Shown: positions 9,631 to 20,671, numbered from the stretch's first letter. The stretch: 64,000 nucleotides of DNA from Saprospiraceae bacterium (GCA_016711125.1 JADJTQ010000007.1:62001-126000), one strand, 5' to 3'. Program-made: numbers and translations. The notes: generated from the sequence alone by a model not told the origin.

Positions 9631-10773
9631 TCATTTTGTAGTTCCATTTATCTTAAGTACCTCTTTCATTTTTTTATTTATTTCGGTATTATCATACACC
9701 CCGGTAAAATTTTCACTACCAGGACCGTAAGAAAATACGGGAATCATCGCTGCCGTATGATCCTTTGATACAAAAGAAAATTCTGGCTCGCCTTTTTTGT
9801 TTTCTCCAACAATAGCAAATCCTCCTGTTTCATGATCTGCAGTTACAATTAGAAGAGTCTCCTGGTCTTTTATGGCGAAATCCAGCATTTTGCCTACTAC
9901 CTTGTCAAATTCAAGCAATTCGTCGATGACTATCTCAGAAAAATTAGCATGTGCCGCCACATCGATTAGTGACCCTTCGATCATCATAAAAAAACCCTTA
10001 TCGGATCTCTTCTTCAAAAAAGTGAGCCCCTTCTCACAGGCTGCAGGGAAATATGTCCTACCTGCTAAACGTTGTTTCGGTTCGAGATCAGCGGCAAAAT
10101 AGAGAAACCTATTTCGGGGGGATATATTAAGGTCAGCCAGTTCTCCATCCAGATGACTTTTTACGATTACCTCTTTCTTGACCATTTCCTCTATTAGATT
10201 TCTGTTATCCAATGATCTTGCGTCAAAATAATGCTTACCACCTCCCACTAAATAGTCAACTTCAACATTTAAGAAATCCAACGCAATTTCTTCGTACATA
10301 CTTCGAAGGTGTTGGTAGGTGATAAAAGCCGCTGGCGTTGCATGAGTGATAGAGCTGGTCACTACAATCCCGGTAGCCCAGCCCAAATCACTAAGTTCTT
10401 CAAGGACTGATGGTGGTGCGGTAAACGTGGCATTTGATCCGAAACTAAATTTATCCGCTTTAATTCCTCGTGCAATTGCTGCTGCCGCCGCCGCAGAGTC
10501 GGTAACCAGGTCGTCTTTTCAGTGCGTTTTTTGAAATCCGATATTTTTAAACCGTTCTATTTGCAATCCCCTGCGCTCTGAATACATTGCTCCTGTGATT
10601 TGTGACAAACCCATACCATCTCCAATCATTAGGATGACATTCTTGGGAGGTTTTTCTACAGCCGTTGCTCCTCCGGATGATTTAGTAGTGATTGCCCCAG
10701 TATGGGGCGAACAACTTAGAACGCCACCAATGAGTAGGACAAGTAGTCCGATCGCTCTACTGAATTTGGTCAT
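9631..10773 (-). CDS. Alkaline phosphatase (PhoA family) lipoprotein, in-frame TGA
   Basis: Secreted alkaline phosphatase, about 380 residues, releasing phosphate from organic esters. A lipoprotein signal ends in GGVLSC. Metal and catalytic motifs follow: MIGDGMGLSQ, the nucleophile segment VTDSAAAAAA, VTSSITHATPAAF, IEGSLIDVAAHAN, VTADHETGGF and DHTAAMIPVFSYGPG. The reading frame is unbroken except for one TGA at 10519-10521, between QKTH and KDDLVTDSA, nine codons before the nucleophile serine; many relatives have a serine or similar residue there. This differs from the other breaks in the window because no base is gained or lost. All active-site residues are present. Confidence 0.88.
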
Positions 10774-10839
10774 AACTGTCGTATTCTGACTCTCAAAGTA
10801 CTAATCTACATTAACATAATGGTTAAGAACTAAGTCGGA

Positions 10840-11022
10840 GTGTTCTGTTTTCCCTCAGTTCTTATCGCACATTTTGAATCTATGGCGTATCTAGAAAAGG
10901 AGCGAAGGAGCATTTCTCAACAAGCTATTGTATTGCTGGAGCAATCATTGGTTGAATTGGACATAAAGAAGACCAAAAGAACCGCCTTGTTGGAAAAGAT
11001 CAGTAGAAGAGAAAAACCATGA
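10840..11022 (+). CDS. Orphan ribbon-helix-helix antitoxin-like protein
   Basis: About 60 residues from a GTG start. The middle reads FPSVLIAHFESMAYLEKERRSISQQAIVLLEQSL (given here only as positions 4-38), matching the beta-strand plus two-helix pattern of CopG/VapB antitoxins, where the core is L-E-x-x-A-x-x-x-x-R-S-x-x-x-x-A-I-x-L-L-E. The first residues fit less well, so the start may be damaged. The next frame (from 11019) does not resemble a PIN or other toxin and runs into the convergent ftsY. I read it as an orphan or degraded antitoxin. Confidence 0.45.
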   Translation: MFCFPSVLIAHFESMAYLEKERRSISQQAIVLLEQSLVELDIKKTKRTALLEKISRREKP

Positions 11023-11104
11023 AACTGAAAGTCTGGATGAGGGGAAGTTTAATTAAGACAACTATTCTAAAATTCTTTGTCGTGATCGGGTCTGATCGGA
11101 TATC

Positions 11105-12057
11105 TCATTTAAATAGCGACTCAACAAAAGCTTTTTTATTGAAGATTTGCAACATATCAATGCCTTCTCCAACCCCGATATATTTAATCGGTATTTTAAA
11201 TTGGTCCGAGATGCCAATAGCAACCCCGCCTTTGGCAGTGCCGTCTAATTTGGTAAGTGCCAAGGCAGTAACATCGGTAGCTTCACTGAACTTTTTACAT
11301 TGTTCAAAAGCATTTTGACCGGTCGTCGCATCGAGTACTAATAAGACTTCATGGGGAGCGCCTGGTAGTTTTTTACTTATCGAGTTGCGTATCTTGGTTA
11401 ACTCCGCATCAAATTAATCTTAGTGTGCAGACGGCCGGCCGTATCTATGATTACGACATCTTTTTTCTCGTTGATGGCATGTTGCACAGACTCGTATGCC
11501 ACTGCGGCCGGATCAGAACCCATGCCCTTACTAAAGAAGTCACAACCGACTCTTTCAGACCAGATTTTGAGTTGATCTACTGCGGCTGCCCGAAAAGTGT
11601 CAGCCGCTCCTAAGACGACATGCTGACCCCTGGTTTTATATTGATGGGCGATTTTACCAATTGTTGTTGTTTTACCTACTCCATTGACTCCGACAACCAG
11701 CATCACATGAGGCATTTGCTCTTTGGGAAAATCAAAGTCTTCAATATCTTTCGTGTTATTTTCCGATAAGAGGTTGACAATCTCCTGTTTGAGAATGTTG
11801 TTCAACTCATCGGTCGAGACATATTTATCTCTGGCCACTCTGGTCTCAAGACGTTCGATGATCTTGATGGTAGTAGCTAGACCGATATCGGCTGAGATCA
11901 AAATCTGCTCTAGCTCGTCAAGTACTTCTTCGTCTACTTTTGATTTGCCCGCGACTGCCCGGGTGATCTTGGTAAAGATGTTTGATTTGGTCTTTTCCAG
12001 ACCTTTGTCCAGGTCTTCCTCTCTTTTTTTTGTAAAAAATTTATCGAAGAACCCCAT
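11105..12057 (-). CDS. ftsY: Signal recognition particle receptor FtsY, frameshifted
   Basis: SRP receptor GTPase that docks ribosome-SRP complexes at the inner membrane. 317 residues when joined: a short N-terminal charged segment, the helical N domain, then the NG GTPase with GVNGVGKTTTIGKIA (P-loop), GAADTFRAAAVDQL, VIIDTAGRLHTK, ALTKLDGTAKGG and the C-terminal GVGEGIDMLQIF. The frame is lost near 11404; one extra G restores NLMAELTKIRNS. It is the last gene of the rpmB-rpmG-DUF4295-ftsY group typical of Bacteroidota. Compared with E. coli it lacks the long acidic A domain, as usual in this phylum. Confidence 0.95.
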
Positions 12058-12159
12058 TAGACAAGAACAAGCAAGAGTGAGCTATTGAAATAAAATGATA
12101 GCAGGCGGCTTTAGCAGCAGCCTAGATTGGACGACAACAAATAAGATGATCTAAGGAGG

Positions 12160-12333
12160 TTATTTATTGCCAAAGAAAGCCTTGGCTTCGTCTTTGTGGA
12201 TTATCATCTCCTTGTACATATATTTACCGGTCTTCGGATCTTTGACTGGTTTTACCACTTTGACGAAATCTTTACCGGTACCGGCATTAGCGGCCCTTTG
12301 ACTAACCCTCGCGTTTTTACTGATTTTTGCCAT
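12160..12333 (-). CDS. DUF4295 family small basic protein
   Basis: 57 residues beginning MAKISKNARVSQRAANAG and ending DEAKAFFGNK. Small, lysine-rich and sandwiched between rpmG and ftsY; that position and sequence match the DUF4295 family found throughout Bacteroidota. Its gene order suggests a link to the ribosome, but no function is established. Start two bases downstream of the rpmG stop. Confidence 0.85.
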   Translation of the reverse strand: MAKISKNARVSQRAANAGTGKDFVKVVKPVKDPKTGKYMYKEMIIHKDEAKAFFGNK

Positions 12334-12335
12334 GA

Positions 12336-12523
12336 TTACTTAATTTCCTTGTGTAAGGTATATTTTTTCAATATCGGATTATACTTCTTCAACTCCAATC
12401 GATCAGGAGTATTTTTGCGATTTTTTGAGTAACATATCGAGAGGTACCTGGCATGCCTGATGTCTTATGCTCGGTGCACTCAAGTATTATCTGTAATCGG
12501 TTACCTTTTGACTTCTTTGCCAT
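12336..12523 (-). CDS. rpmG: 50S ribosomal protein L33 (bL33), frameshifted
   Basis: Begins MAKKSKGNRLQIILECTEH, with the SGMPGTSRY segment of Bacteroidota bL33. After YVTQK the frame breaks at a T6 run on the plus strand (12423-12428 region); a seventh T restores KNRKNTPDRLELKKYNP and the normal ending TLHKEIK. Corrected length about 62 residues, standard for bL33 in this phylum. Lies between rpmB and the DUF4295 gene in one operon. Confidence 0.93.
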
Positions 12524-12552
12524 ATTAGATTAATTTAACGCAGATCAATTAT

Positions 12553-12801
12553 TTAAAGTTTCACACCAGTTACCACCCCTTTGCGCCCTAATTTCTTCAG
12601 ATAGGCAAAGATCCCTAATTTGTTGATGGTGCGTAGCGCCGTACTGCATATTTTTAGGGTCACCCATTTACCTGTTTCAGGTATGAAGATACGCTTCTTA
12701 TGGAGGTTGGGCGCAAAAACACGTTTCGTCTTTCTGTTTGAGTGCGATACGTTGTTACCCGTAATTGGTCTTTTTCCGGTTAGTTGACAAACTCTTGACA
12801 T
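12553..12801 (-). CDS. rpmB: 50S ribosomal protein L28 (bL28)
   Basis: 82 residues from MSRVCQLTGKRPITGNNVSHSN, the standard bL28 start; the frame is open 16 codons further upstream, but that part overlaps the tRNA and is not part of the family. Later motifs: KTKRVFAPNLHKKRIF and the C-terminal GRKGVVTGVKL. A component of the large ribosomal subunit. First protein gene of the rpmB-rpmG-DUF4295-ftsY group, 41 bases downstream of tRNA-Arg. Confidence 0.95.
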   Translation of the reverse strand: MSRVCQLTGKRPITGNNVSHSNRKTKRVFAPNLHKKRIFIPETGKWVTLKICSTALRTINKLGIFAYLKKLGRKGVVTGVKL

Positions 12802-12842
12802 CTTCTTATAATTTGGTTTAAAGTCCTTTCGGACAAATCTTG

Positions 12843-12916
12843 TGACCACGGCGGGACTCGAACCTGCAACCTCCTGATTCGTAGTCAGGTGCTCTATCCA
12901 ATTAAGCTACGAGGCC
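12843..12916 (-). tRNA. tRNA-Arg (anticodon ACG)
   Basis: The minus strand folds as a cloverleaf: acceptor GGCCTCG/CGTGGTC, D arm GCTT-AATTGGATA-GAGC, anticodon arm CCTGA-CTACGAA-TCAGG with anticodon ACG, variable loop AGGTT, T arm GCAGG-TTCGAGT-CCCGC, discriminator A. Two stem positions do not pair: U-U in the acceptor stem and A-C in the T stem. The CCA end is not encoded. It precedes rpmB on the same strand. Confidence 0.9.
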
Positions 12917-13014
12917 AGTCTTACCTAATCTTTAGCTGCTTTTCGATACTTCAATTTCATCACCTCCCATCACCGTTAGAGATCATTCCACCGACGCATT
13001 TTCAAAACAGGTGG

Positions 13015-13022
13015 CAAAGGTA
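13015..13022 (-). promoter_or_regulatory. TAnnTTTG promoter element for tRNA-Arg/ribosomal operon
   Basis: The minus strand reads TACCTTTG, matching the Bacteroidota -7 consensus TAnnTTTG, about 100 bases upstream of the tRNA. A clear TTG at -33 is not seen. Confidence 0.4.
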
Positions 13023-13137
13023 CAGTTAATTTCTCTCATATAAAACCCCCTGATTTGAAAAAAAATGAAAGCGTGAGGCTACGTTTTTCCCAATGGTTGT
13101 ATCTATCCGGTTGAAGAACAAAATCTGATTCCAAAAC

Positions 13138-16100
13138 ATGATACGCAAAATCCTGATTATACTGAGTGTTATTCTTCTTGCCGGAAAGGCTTCAGGTCAA
13201 TGTGTTATCGATTCGTTGACCATTTCAATCGGGGATTGTCAAAATGGACTGGCCGATGTCTGGCTCAACTTTAAACATGAAGGAGACGGAAGTGAACTCT
13301 TCCGCGTAAAGGGCAATGGCAATGATTATGGTGAATTTACTTACGCAAATCTCCCGGTCAATATCGGACCTTTGAATATCGATCCCTATCAGCACTATGA
13401 GTTTGGTGTTCAGGATCTCGACAATGATTCCTGTTTCAATTACCTTGATTATGGTTACATCAGCTGTGGTGATTCCGTTTGTCACTTCCGTAATTTGACG
13501 GTAACTGCGTTGGACAGCTGTCAGTCTGGAGATTCTTACGCCATTCTGCTCGATTTCGAAAGCAGTGGCATGACCCACTTTGACATCTTCGTAAATGGCG
13601 AGTACTATCAATTTGCAGCAATTGACGAATTACCTCTTACCATCGATATCCCCTCTAAGGGACATCATAGTGATTTGTTAAAGCTGCGAGCCAATGATCA
13701 GCAAGATTGCTTCAGCTCAATTGCAATCGAAGTACCCCTGTGCAATGCGGACTGTGGTATTTCAGATCTCTACACGAAAGCACTGGAATGCGACAGTGGA
13801 GCTTTTTATGTCAAGCTGGGTTTCGAGCATTTGGGGGCTCATGGAGATCGCTTCACAGTCAGAGGTAACGGTATCGAATACGGGACTTTTTCATATGCCG
13901 ATATACCGGTCTATTTAGGGCCTTTTGAGCCTGGCGTGCAAGAAAACCTTGAATTTGTGGTTCGTGATAGTCTCTTTCCGGATTGTCATTTGACCTCGTT
14001 GGTAGATGGAAATCCTTGTAAAGGAGCATGCTACATCGGCAAACCAGCCACAGATATCATTCATTGTGACTCAGGCTTCTTCAGTGTCTCGCTTGATTTT
14101 GAATATGAAGGTGACCTTTCAGATTCCTTCAAGTTGAAAGGTAATGGCCAAATTTATGGTTTTTTTTGCATATGCTGATCTGCCCCTTGTTTTGACAGAT
14201 TTGCAGGCGGATGGACAAACATCTTATGAATTTGTGGTTTTAGATCAGGAAAATCATGATTGCCGCAATTATATCGTCCTGGGTGTGGTAGATTGCTATT
14301 GTCTATGGTCGGATATTAACGTTGCTGAAGGTGATTGTACGAGTGATTCTACCTATGTGATTGAGGTCGATTTTGCTCCAGGTAATGTCGAAACCTTTAG
14401 TCTGTATACAGGTGACCAAAAACTAGGCGATTTTGCTTTTGGTGATCTCCCATTAAGATTGACTGATTTTCCTGCCGGAGGAGGTGCCATTGATGAGTTG
14501 TGGATCTGTGCTACACAGACCAATTGTTGCATCAAATATGAATTGGAATCTCCGCTTTGTGCCAGAGATGAATGTTCGATCAGAGATATTGAAGCTTACC
14601 CTCTTGACTGTGAGGATGGCCAATATAAAGTAAAACTTGACTTTGAGTACGATGGTAATCAAAGTGATTATTTTATCGTCAAGCATGAAGGTGAATATGT
14701 TGGTGAATACCGATACGATGAATTACCGGTAAAAGTTGGTCCTTTTCAGGCCATCGATTCGTCATCTTTGATCCTGGAAATTTGTGATTCCGAATTGCAT
14801 GGTTGTCATGCTTCGGTAGAAGTCATGCCGCCGGCTTGCAAATGTGATCTGGGAGAGATCAAAGTTGAAGTGGGAGAGTGCACGAGCGATTCGACCTATC
14901 AAGTCATCCTTAATCCACAAATTGAAGGTTCATTTGACTTTTATGTAAACGGTCACTTCTGTGGTACTTTTAATAGCGAGCAATTACCTCTCACCTTTGA
15001 TGACTTTCCGGCCAGCGGAAATACTTATGACTACATCAAAATCTGCGCGCTCGATAGCAATTATTGTTGTGCAGAGCAGAAGATTGAATCCCCTGTTTGT
15101 GCCCGTAATACATGTCAATGGGGCGAAATAAAATATGAGATTACTGAGTGCGATTCGAATCAGGAGTTTTATGTAAAAATTTGGATGGATACAATGGGAG
15201 ATCCATCTGGCACCTTTATTATCCAGCGTAATAATGATCTCATGGAGTTCAGTTATTCCAACTTACCGGTTAAAATTGGTCCATTCCCTGGGGGAGACGA
15301 TTTTTATAAGTTTAAAATTTACGATTCTGTTCAAAATGATTGCCGGGAAGAAATAACCGTGGGGCGGGTGGTTTGCACGCAGCAGTGCAGTCTCTCTTTC
15401 CAGCAGGTTGATATTGTGGAGTGTACTGAAGACGACGGATATGTTTTGGTGATTGATTCATTAGAGGGGTCTTTTAATGCATTTGATGTGTATTTTGGAG
15501 AACATTATTTGGGCTTTTATAAAAAAGAAAAGTTACCGCTTCGGTTGAAGGTCCCGGACGTTAATAAAAATGATAGTCTGGTCACTGATAGTGTAGTTGT
15601 GCGGATATGTGTGAGTGATAATACAACCTGCTGCTTTACCAAAGTCTTAGCATTGCCCGATTGTCATGAGCAAGTTTGTGATATTGGCGAAATCCAGTTG
15701 GATACCTTCGAATGTCGCAATGATTCATTTTGGGTAAATGTCGATTTTGAGAGTTTGGTGGAAGATTCGTCTTTCTATAAATTAGTCATTAACGGAGATA
15801 TTTACCAGGAATTTACCCCACAGGATCTGCCATTGCATGTTGGTCCGTTTTTGGCCAGTGATAAAAAGTATGCTTTCTTAATAAAATCGTTATTACACCC
15901 GGATTGTGCGACGGAAATTGATTTTACCGGTGTCGAATGTCCTGGCACCCAAATTGCGTCGGATCAGCGCCTCCTTATATTGGAATCTTCCAATTATACG
16001 AATTATGTTCGGGTACCTGATTTTATTGCTGAAAGGTCGGTTTTTCAACTAGTCGATTTAAGTGGAAGAGTGCTTTATCAAATGGAATTTTCCAGTCATA

Positions 16101-16207
16101 CGCACCGCGCCTTAATCCAATTACCTGTCGATGTGGCCGGTATGTACATAGTTAAAATTAAATCATATAGTGGTGAAAGCCACCTATCTAAAATAATTAT
16201 TCCTTAA
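13138..16207 (+). CDS. Secreted protein of ten Cys-bounded repeats with T9SS sorting domain, frameshifted
   Basis: About 1022 residues when joined. A signal peptide (MIRKILIILSVILLAGKASG) is followed by ten tandem domains of roughly 90-105 residues. Each opens with C-x9-12-C (such as CDLGEIKVEVGEC), contains a strand-rich middle with a D-F-E pair, G-N-G or N-G, G-x-F-x-Y-x-x-L-P-x-x-x-G-P-F, and ends with a D-C and a final V/P-x-C. The C-terminus has the T9SS type A pattern (VFQLVDLSGRVLYQM, AGMYIVKI). The frame breaks at a T8 run at 14160-14167; seven T residues restore YGFFAYADLPL. I do not recognise the repeat as a named domain; an Ig-like disulfide-linked fold is inference. An extracellular adhesive or structural role is likely. 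Confidence 0.8.
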
Positions 16208-16273
16208 TCCAGAATATTCATGAGCAGTACTTAGAAAACCATATTTTAATTGCAGTTACTTTCCCTTTTTTAC

Positions 16274-16310
16274 AAGCCTTACGGAAATCAAAATCTGTAA
16301 GGTTTTTTTT
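16274..16310 (+). terminator. Intrinsic terminator
   Basis: Stem AAGCCTTAC / GTAAGGTTT (one G-T pair), loop of about 12 bases, followed by a T8 run. Lies 67 bases after the Cys-repeat gene stops. Confidence 0.8.
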
Positions 16311-16416
16311 GATTGCAATCCAGATTGAGGTCCACCCCGGCCCCTCAAGGGGGACAACGTGATCAAGGAAAACATCCTGTTACTCAGGTGTCAGCTAAGA
16401 TTCAGCCAAATCTAAC

Positions 16417-18020
16417 TTACAGCTTGATGATCTTTTGGTATCCACTGATATCCCTACTTCGTATTTGTAGAATATAAGTTCCGGCAGGCCATTGTTCCGC
16501 ATTTATGACCGAGTTTTCAATGCTAGATTTTTTAGATTGGTGATAAATGATTTGACCGGAAATATCGGTTACGGTAACATCGACTTCTGAACTAAATTGA
16601 GCCAGATAGATAAAAAACCCGGTTTTTACCGGATTGGGGTAAACCAGAATTGGTTGATTTGTATGATCTCTCGAGGAGGTAACCATATCAACCGTTTTAC
16701 CCAAATTTAATCGTCCGCCACTGACAGTTTTGTCTTTTAAGGTAGGTACAATTGTAACACCATCTAAAATATATCTTTTTAAATTTAAGATCGCTTCTGT
16801 AGGGCTTAGTCTTGCATCATCACAAAAAGTTGCCTCCTTAAGACTATAAATCAATCCGATCGCACCCGATACATGGGGAGTGCTAAAGGAAGTTCCACTA
16901 TCTTTTCCATAGCTATTATTCGGCGCTGCTACTTGTATCTGTTCACCTGGTGCCCCCAGGTCCACATTTTCTTTGCCCCAAGCTGCGATCGCCAACTCGT
17001 CATTTTGATCTGTATTGGTGACTATAATCAAATAATCACTAGAGCAATCACTGGGTATGTCGCCAAACTCATCTGTATTTGCCTGATCATTTTCGGTTGC
17101 TCCAACGCTCAGTATGCCTACTTCACCCAAATCGTTGTACATATCACACATCAGCTGAAAGTCTTTTTCAAAAAGACCTTCTTGCCCCCAGGAATTATTA
17201 ACTGCCACGACATAGGCTCCCTCAGATCCGTTTGTGTCATTGTATTTTTTACGTAGCGCCCAGATATATTCATACGCCTCAACCGCCAGGGCTTGATCTT
17301 TTTCTTCTGAACTGATGATCAATAATTTTACATTCCAATTCACCCCTGCAATGCCGATGCTGTTGTTACTGTTAGCTGCTACCACACTACTTACCGAGGT
17401 GCCGTGATACTCTGGATCGACACCGTGTTTATCATTGCCGGTGTCAGGTTGAGGCCGGCGTAGTCGTCTTTGTAACCATTTTGATCATCGTCAAAATTGT
17501 TATTCGGTATTTCACCTTTATTGGTCCAGATCAGATTTTGCAAATCTTCATGATCCTGATCAAAACCATAATCAAAAACAGCGATGACAATCGTATCTCC
17601 ACAAGGAGTCTGGCCGCCGGTTGTTCTTTCCCACAGATTGGTCAGGCCGATTTTATTGAGATTCCACTGCTGACCAAATAATGGATCATTGGGGGTAATA
17701 TTACCCCCTCGCCGCTTTAATTTATAGTTGTATTGGACCAGCTCAACCCGGGCATCCTGTTCGAGCAGATCCTTTGCAGCTTGTAACTCATCTTGGGTTT
17801 CAAACGTAAATTTGTAAATCGATTTTCGGGGTGCAATTACATTGATGTCAGAGCGGTTTCCGAACTGCCTTTTATGGTTATTTATGAGAGACTGGTAGTC
17901 AGATGCTTCATTAAATTTCACCAGAATAGAAAACGGCATTTCAGTGAGAGATTGGGCGACTACATATATGTTTGCGAAAGAGAGCAAAGCCGTAAGATGG
18001 AATAAGATGCTGAATTTCAT
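16417..18020 (-). CDS. Subtilisin-family (S8) serine protease with T9SS sorting domain, frameshifted
   Basis: About 534 residues when joined. Signal peptide, a propeptide-like region, then the S8 catalytic domain. The catalytic Asp is in VFDYGFDQDHEDL; the His is in EYHGTSVSSVVA, seen only after adding one C near 17446-17448 to restore GLNPDTGNDKHG; the Ser is in SGTSFSTPHVSGA. The oxyanion Asn segment reads NNSWG. The C-terminus is a T9SS sorting domain with ILVYPNPVKTGFFI and GTYILQI, so the enzyme is probably delivered to the surface or outside. Substrate unknown. The C-terminal gap of 5 bases between the two reading frames is simply the break. Confidence 0.9.
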
Positions 18021-18075
18021 ATCTTAATTTGTGGTAATACCAAAGATAAACCTAATTAAAGCATAATAGCAAACA

Positions 18076-18962
18076 TTACTTTTGGTCTACAATAACCAGC
18101 TGGTTAATTCCATTGAATGCCATCCGTTTAATATTGGATATTCCGGCTCCCTCCAGATCTGCTATTTCATGCCATTGATTGTCACCCAGATGATCAAGTC
18201 GGTAGAGTTTGCTGCCTTGTCCCATCAAAATCGAATCATCAGCGAGGACCGTGAAATCTTCCGAATTCGGTAATGTCTTTTTATGATCTCGATGGTAAAA
18301 TTGTTGGGATCAATTTTCTTCAAGAACCAGTAGTCATCAGAAAACTTGTGCACATACGCTAAATGCCCGCTCCTCAAGATCTGCAGTGATCGTCCAATAT
18401 TGGAAGCGATGAACTTTTTCTCACCGGTGTCCTTATGCACCAACCAAAGTTTATTGGGGGTGCCCACTTCATATACAGCAATCCTGTCGTTTGGCAGCTC
18501 GCAAAAATAAGCGACGTCCTTTACATCACGCAAGAGTGGCTGGCCACTGCCAGACCGGTCAAGCGGATATTGCCACAGAATCTGATTGTCTTGATTTTCG
18601 ACCTCAACGATCACGCAATTAAAGTGATTGCGCGGATCACGGCAGAGGGAAGGGGAGTATTCCCTGTCGGCAGTATGGGTCAACCGGGTTACCTTCTTTG
18701 ACCTTAAATCAAGTTGATAGATATCCGTATTAAGTGGTTCGGCTTTAGGGGCAACTGTGGTCAGTAAAGTATAGGGGTCTACAAAATAAGGTTGATTATT
18801 ATATCCATTCAGGTTGAAATCCGAAAGGTACCTGGGATGATGTACCTCAAATTTTCCAGCTACCTCCAGCAAGTCTACCAGATATAAATCACTGCGCTGA
18901 CTGAGTGCTGATGTAACAAGCATAGAGATGAGCAGGATCATCATGTGGCATCGTCGCTGCAT
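18076..18962 (-). CDS. Secreted TolB-like beta-propeller protein, frameshifted
   Basis: About 295 residues when joined. A signal peptide (MMILLISMLVTSALS) is followed by repeating units of the type Y-Q-L-D-L-x-x-K-K-V-T-R-L-T and L-W-L-V-H-K-D-T-G-E-K, consistent with a WD40-like/TolB-type propeller reading out values. The frame breaks near 18281-18285, an A5 run on the coding strand; A6 restores IIKKTLPNSEDF and leads to a second strand-rich segment ending VIVDQK. It starts five bases after the signal peptidase gene stops on the same strand, so the two are co-transcribed. No catalytic residues recognised. Confidence 0.6.
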
Positions 18963-18967
18963 CGAGA

Positions 18968-20529
18968 CTAAGGTTTTTTAGCTCCGGTAAATAGCCGGTT
19001 CCATCGGATTCCGTTCTTAATATCACCAAATCTGGTCGAAAACCAGATAAATAGAGGCTTACCGACTACATGATCTTCGGGCACAAAACCCCAGACCCGC
19101 GAATCTTCCGAATTGTGGCGGTTATCCCCCATCATCCAATAATAATCCATATGGAAAGTATAGCTGGTTGCTTCCTGTCCATTGATATATATTTTTCCAT
19201 TTTCTTCCTTCAGGTCGTTACCCTCATAGGTTTGGATGACACGCCTGTATGGCGCTATGGTACTTGAGCTGATGGGTACGGTGGTACCCTTTTTAGGGAT
19301 GTAGATAGGACCATAATTATCGACGGTCCAACTGCCATTGATATTGGGATCATAAGGAAAAGAGGCCGGGATCTCTGCGGCAATAGCTCGACATTCACAT
19401 TTCCCATGGATCGAATCTTATCTACCTGGTCCTGGCTTAACATGTAAATATTATCACCAGGACTATCATCCAGGTTAATGTCCCACTCCCTTAGCTTTCG
19501 AATATTTAAGGGTGAGCTCCCATCCGACCTTACATAGTAAGCAAATTGCATTTTGGTGGGATTGGTCGCGGGTGATCCATTGATATGCACCTGACGATCT
19601 ATAATTTTAATGCTATCGCCAGGCAAGCCAATACATCGCTTGATATAATGGTCCATTTTATCCATCGGCCTGGTTACAATCTCCTGACGGATATCAGAGG
19701 TATTGGCAACCCCTTGTCTCTTTATATCATAAACACTGTAGGTGCGCCCAGGGGTAATGACCACACTGTCTCCCTCTGGATAGTTAAAAACCACTGGGTC
19801 ATTATGGTCTATTTTTTCTAACGCCGGAAGTCTCCAGTACTTTAGGGTTGGTTTTTCGAGATACGACTCTTTATCGATGAATGGTATGCGGTTGTGCAAG
19901 AGAGGAATCATCGCAATGGTCATTGGTGTACGCATTCCGTAATGCACCTTGCTGACACACAGAAAGTCACCGACCAAGAGCGAACCCTCCATCGAACTGG
20001 TAGGAATCTTATACATTTCGATTAGAAACATCCGGATGAAGGCAGCTGCAAAGACAGCAAAGATGATGGACTCGGTCCATTCACGGGCAGCTCCTTTTTT
20101 AAAGGGACTATTCGCCTGGAGTTTTTTAAACTGAGTCGTATTTTTTGCAATTTGGGCGGCTTCCAGTTTTTTCTTGTATTCCCGTTCTTCATCCAAAATG
20201 GGTCCTTCATATTTCTCATCGGATTTGGCCCCTAAATAAAAGAATGCCACTGGGCTAAGTATGACTGCCAGTACAGACTCCCAAAATTGGTGCTTTCCAA
20301 AAGAACGTACCAGGTCAATAGCCAAAGCGGCAAAGATGAAGATGTTCACTATCGGGAAGAGCATCCAGGCTGCATAGCTAGGTTTTCGCCCCACTATTTC
20401 TGACCAGGTCACAAAATTATAACCCGGTATCAGGGCATGCCATCCTGGCTTTCCCGCTTTCTCAAATACTTTGTAGAGACTTAAACTTACAAGTACATAG
20501 AGTATCAAAAGAAATAATGAAAAACTCAC
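18968..20529 (-). CDS. lepB: Signal peptidase I, frameshifted
   Basis: Inner-membrane serine protease (S26) that removes Sec signal peptides. About 520 residues: two N-terminal hydrophobic segments, a charged cytoplasmic linker, a membrane segment (ESIIFAVFAAAFIRMF), then the catalytic domain with the Ser in IPTSSMEGSLLVGDFL, the general base Lys in YIKRCIGLPGDSI, and box E GDNRHNSEDSR. The frame breaks near 19379-19381, where one G restores LPQEIPASFPYDPN. The long insertion between the Ser and Lys regions is usual in Bacteroidota. Only this signal peptidase I is in the window. Confidence 0.93.
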
Positions 20530-20552
20530 GTATAGTTTGATTTTAACCGCTG

Positions 20553-20560
20553 CAAATATA
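20553..20560 (-). promoter_or_regulatory. TAnnTTTG promoter element for lepB
   Basis: The minus strand reads TATATTTG, a full match to the Bacteroidota -7 consensus, 24 bases before the lepB start. No convincing -33 TTG at the usual distance. Confidence 0.45.
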
Positions 20561-20671
20561 ACCGAATTTGGTACAGTACCTCTGTTAGCATCTTGTTAAT
20601 GTGTGCCCAAAGAGGGGATGAGATCGACCGGAAACCGTTTTATATCTATTAAAAGGCTTCCCAGGACAAAT

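Noticed and set aside
11019..11318. Toxin gene partner of the RHH protein
   Set aside because: The frame lies opposite the ftsY coding region and has no PIN, RelE or other toxin motif.
16417..18020. Two separate subtilase genes
   Set aside because: The first fragment has only the catalytic Asp, the second the His and Ser; one added base joins them exactly.
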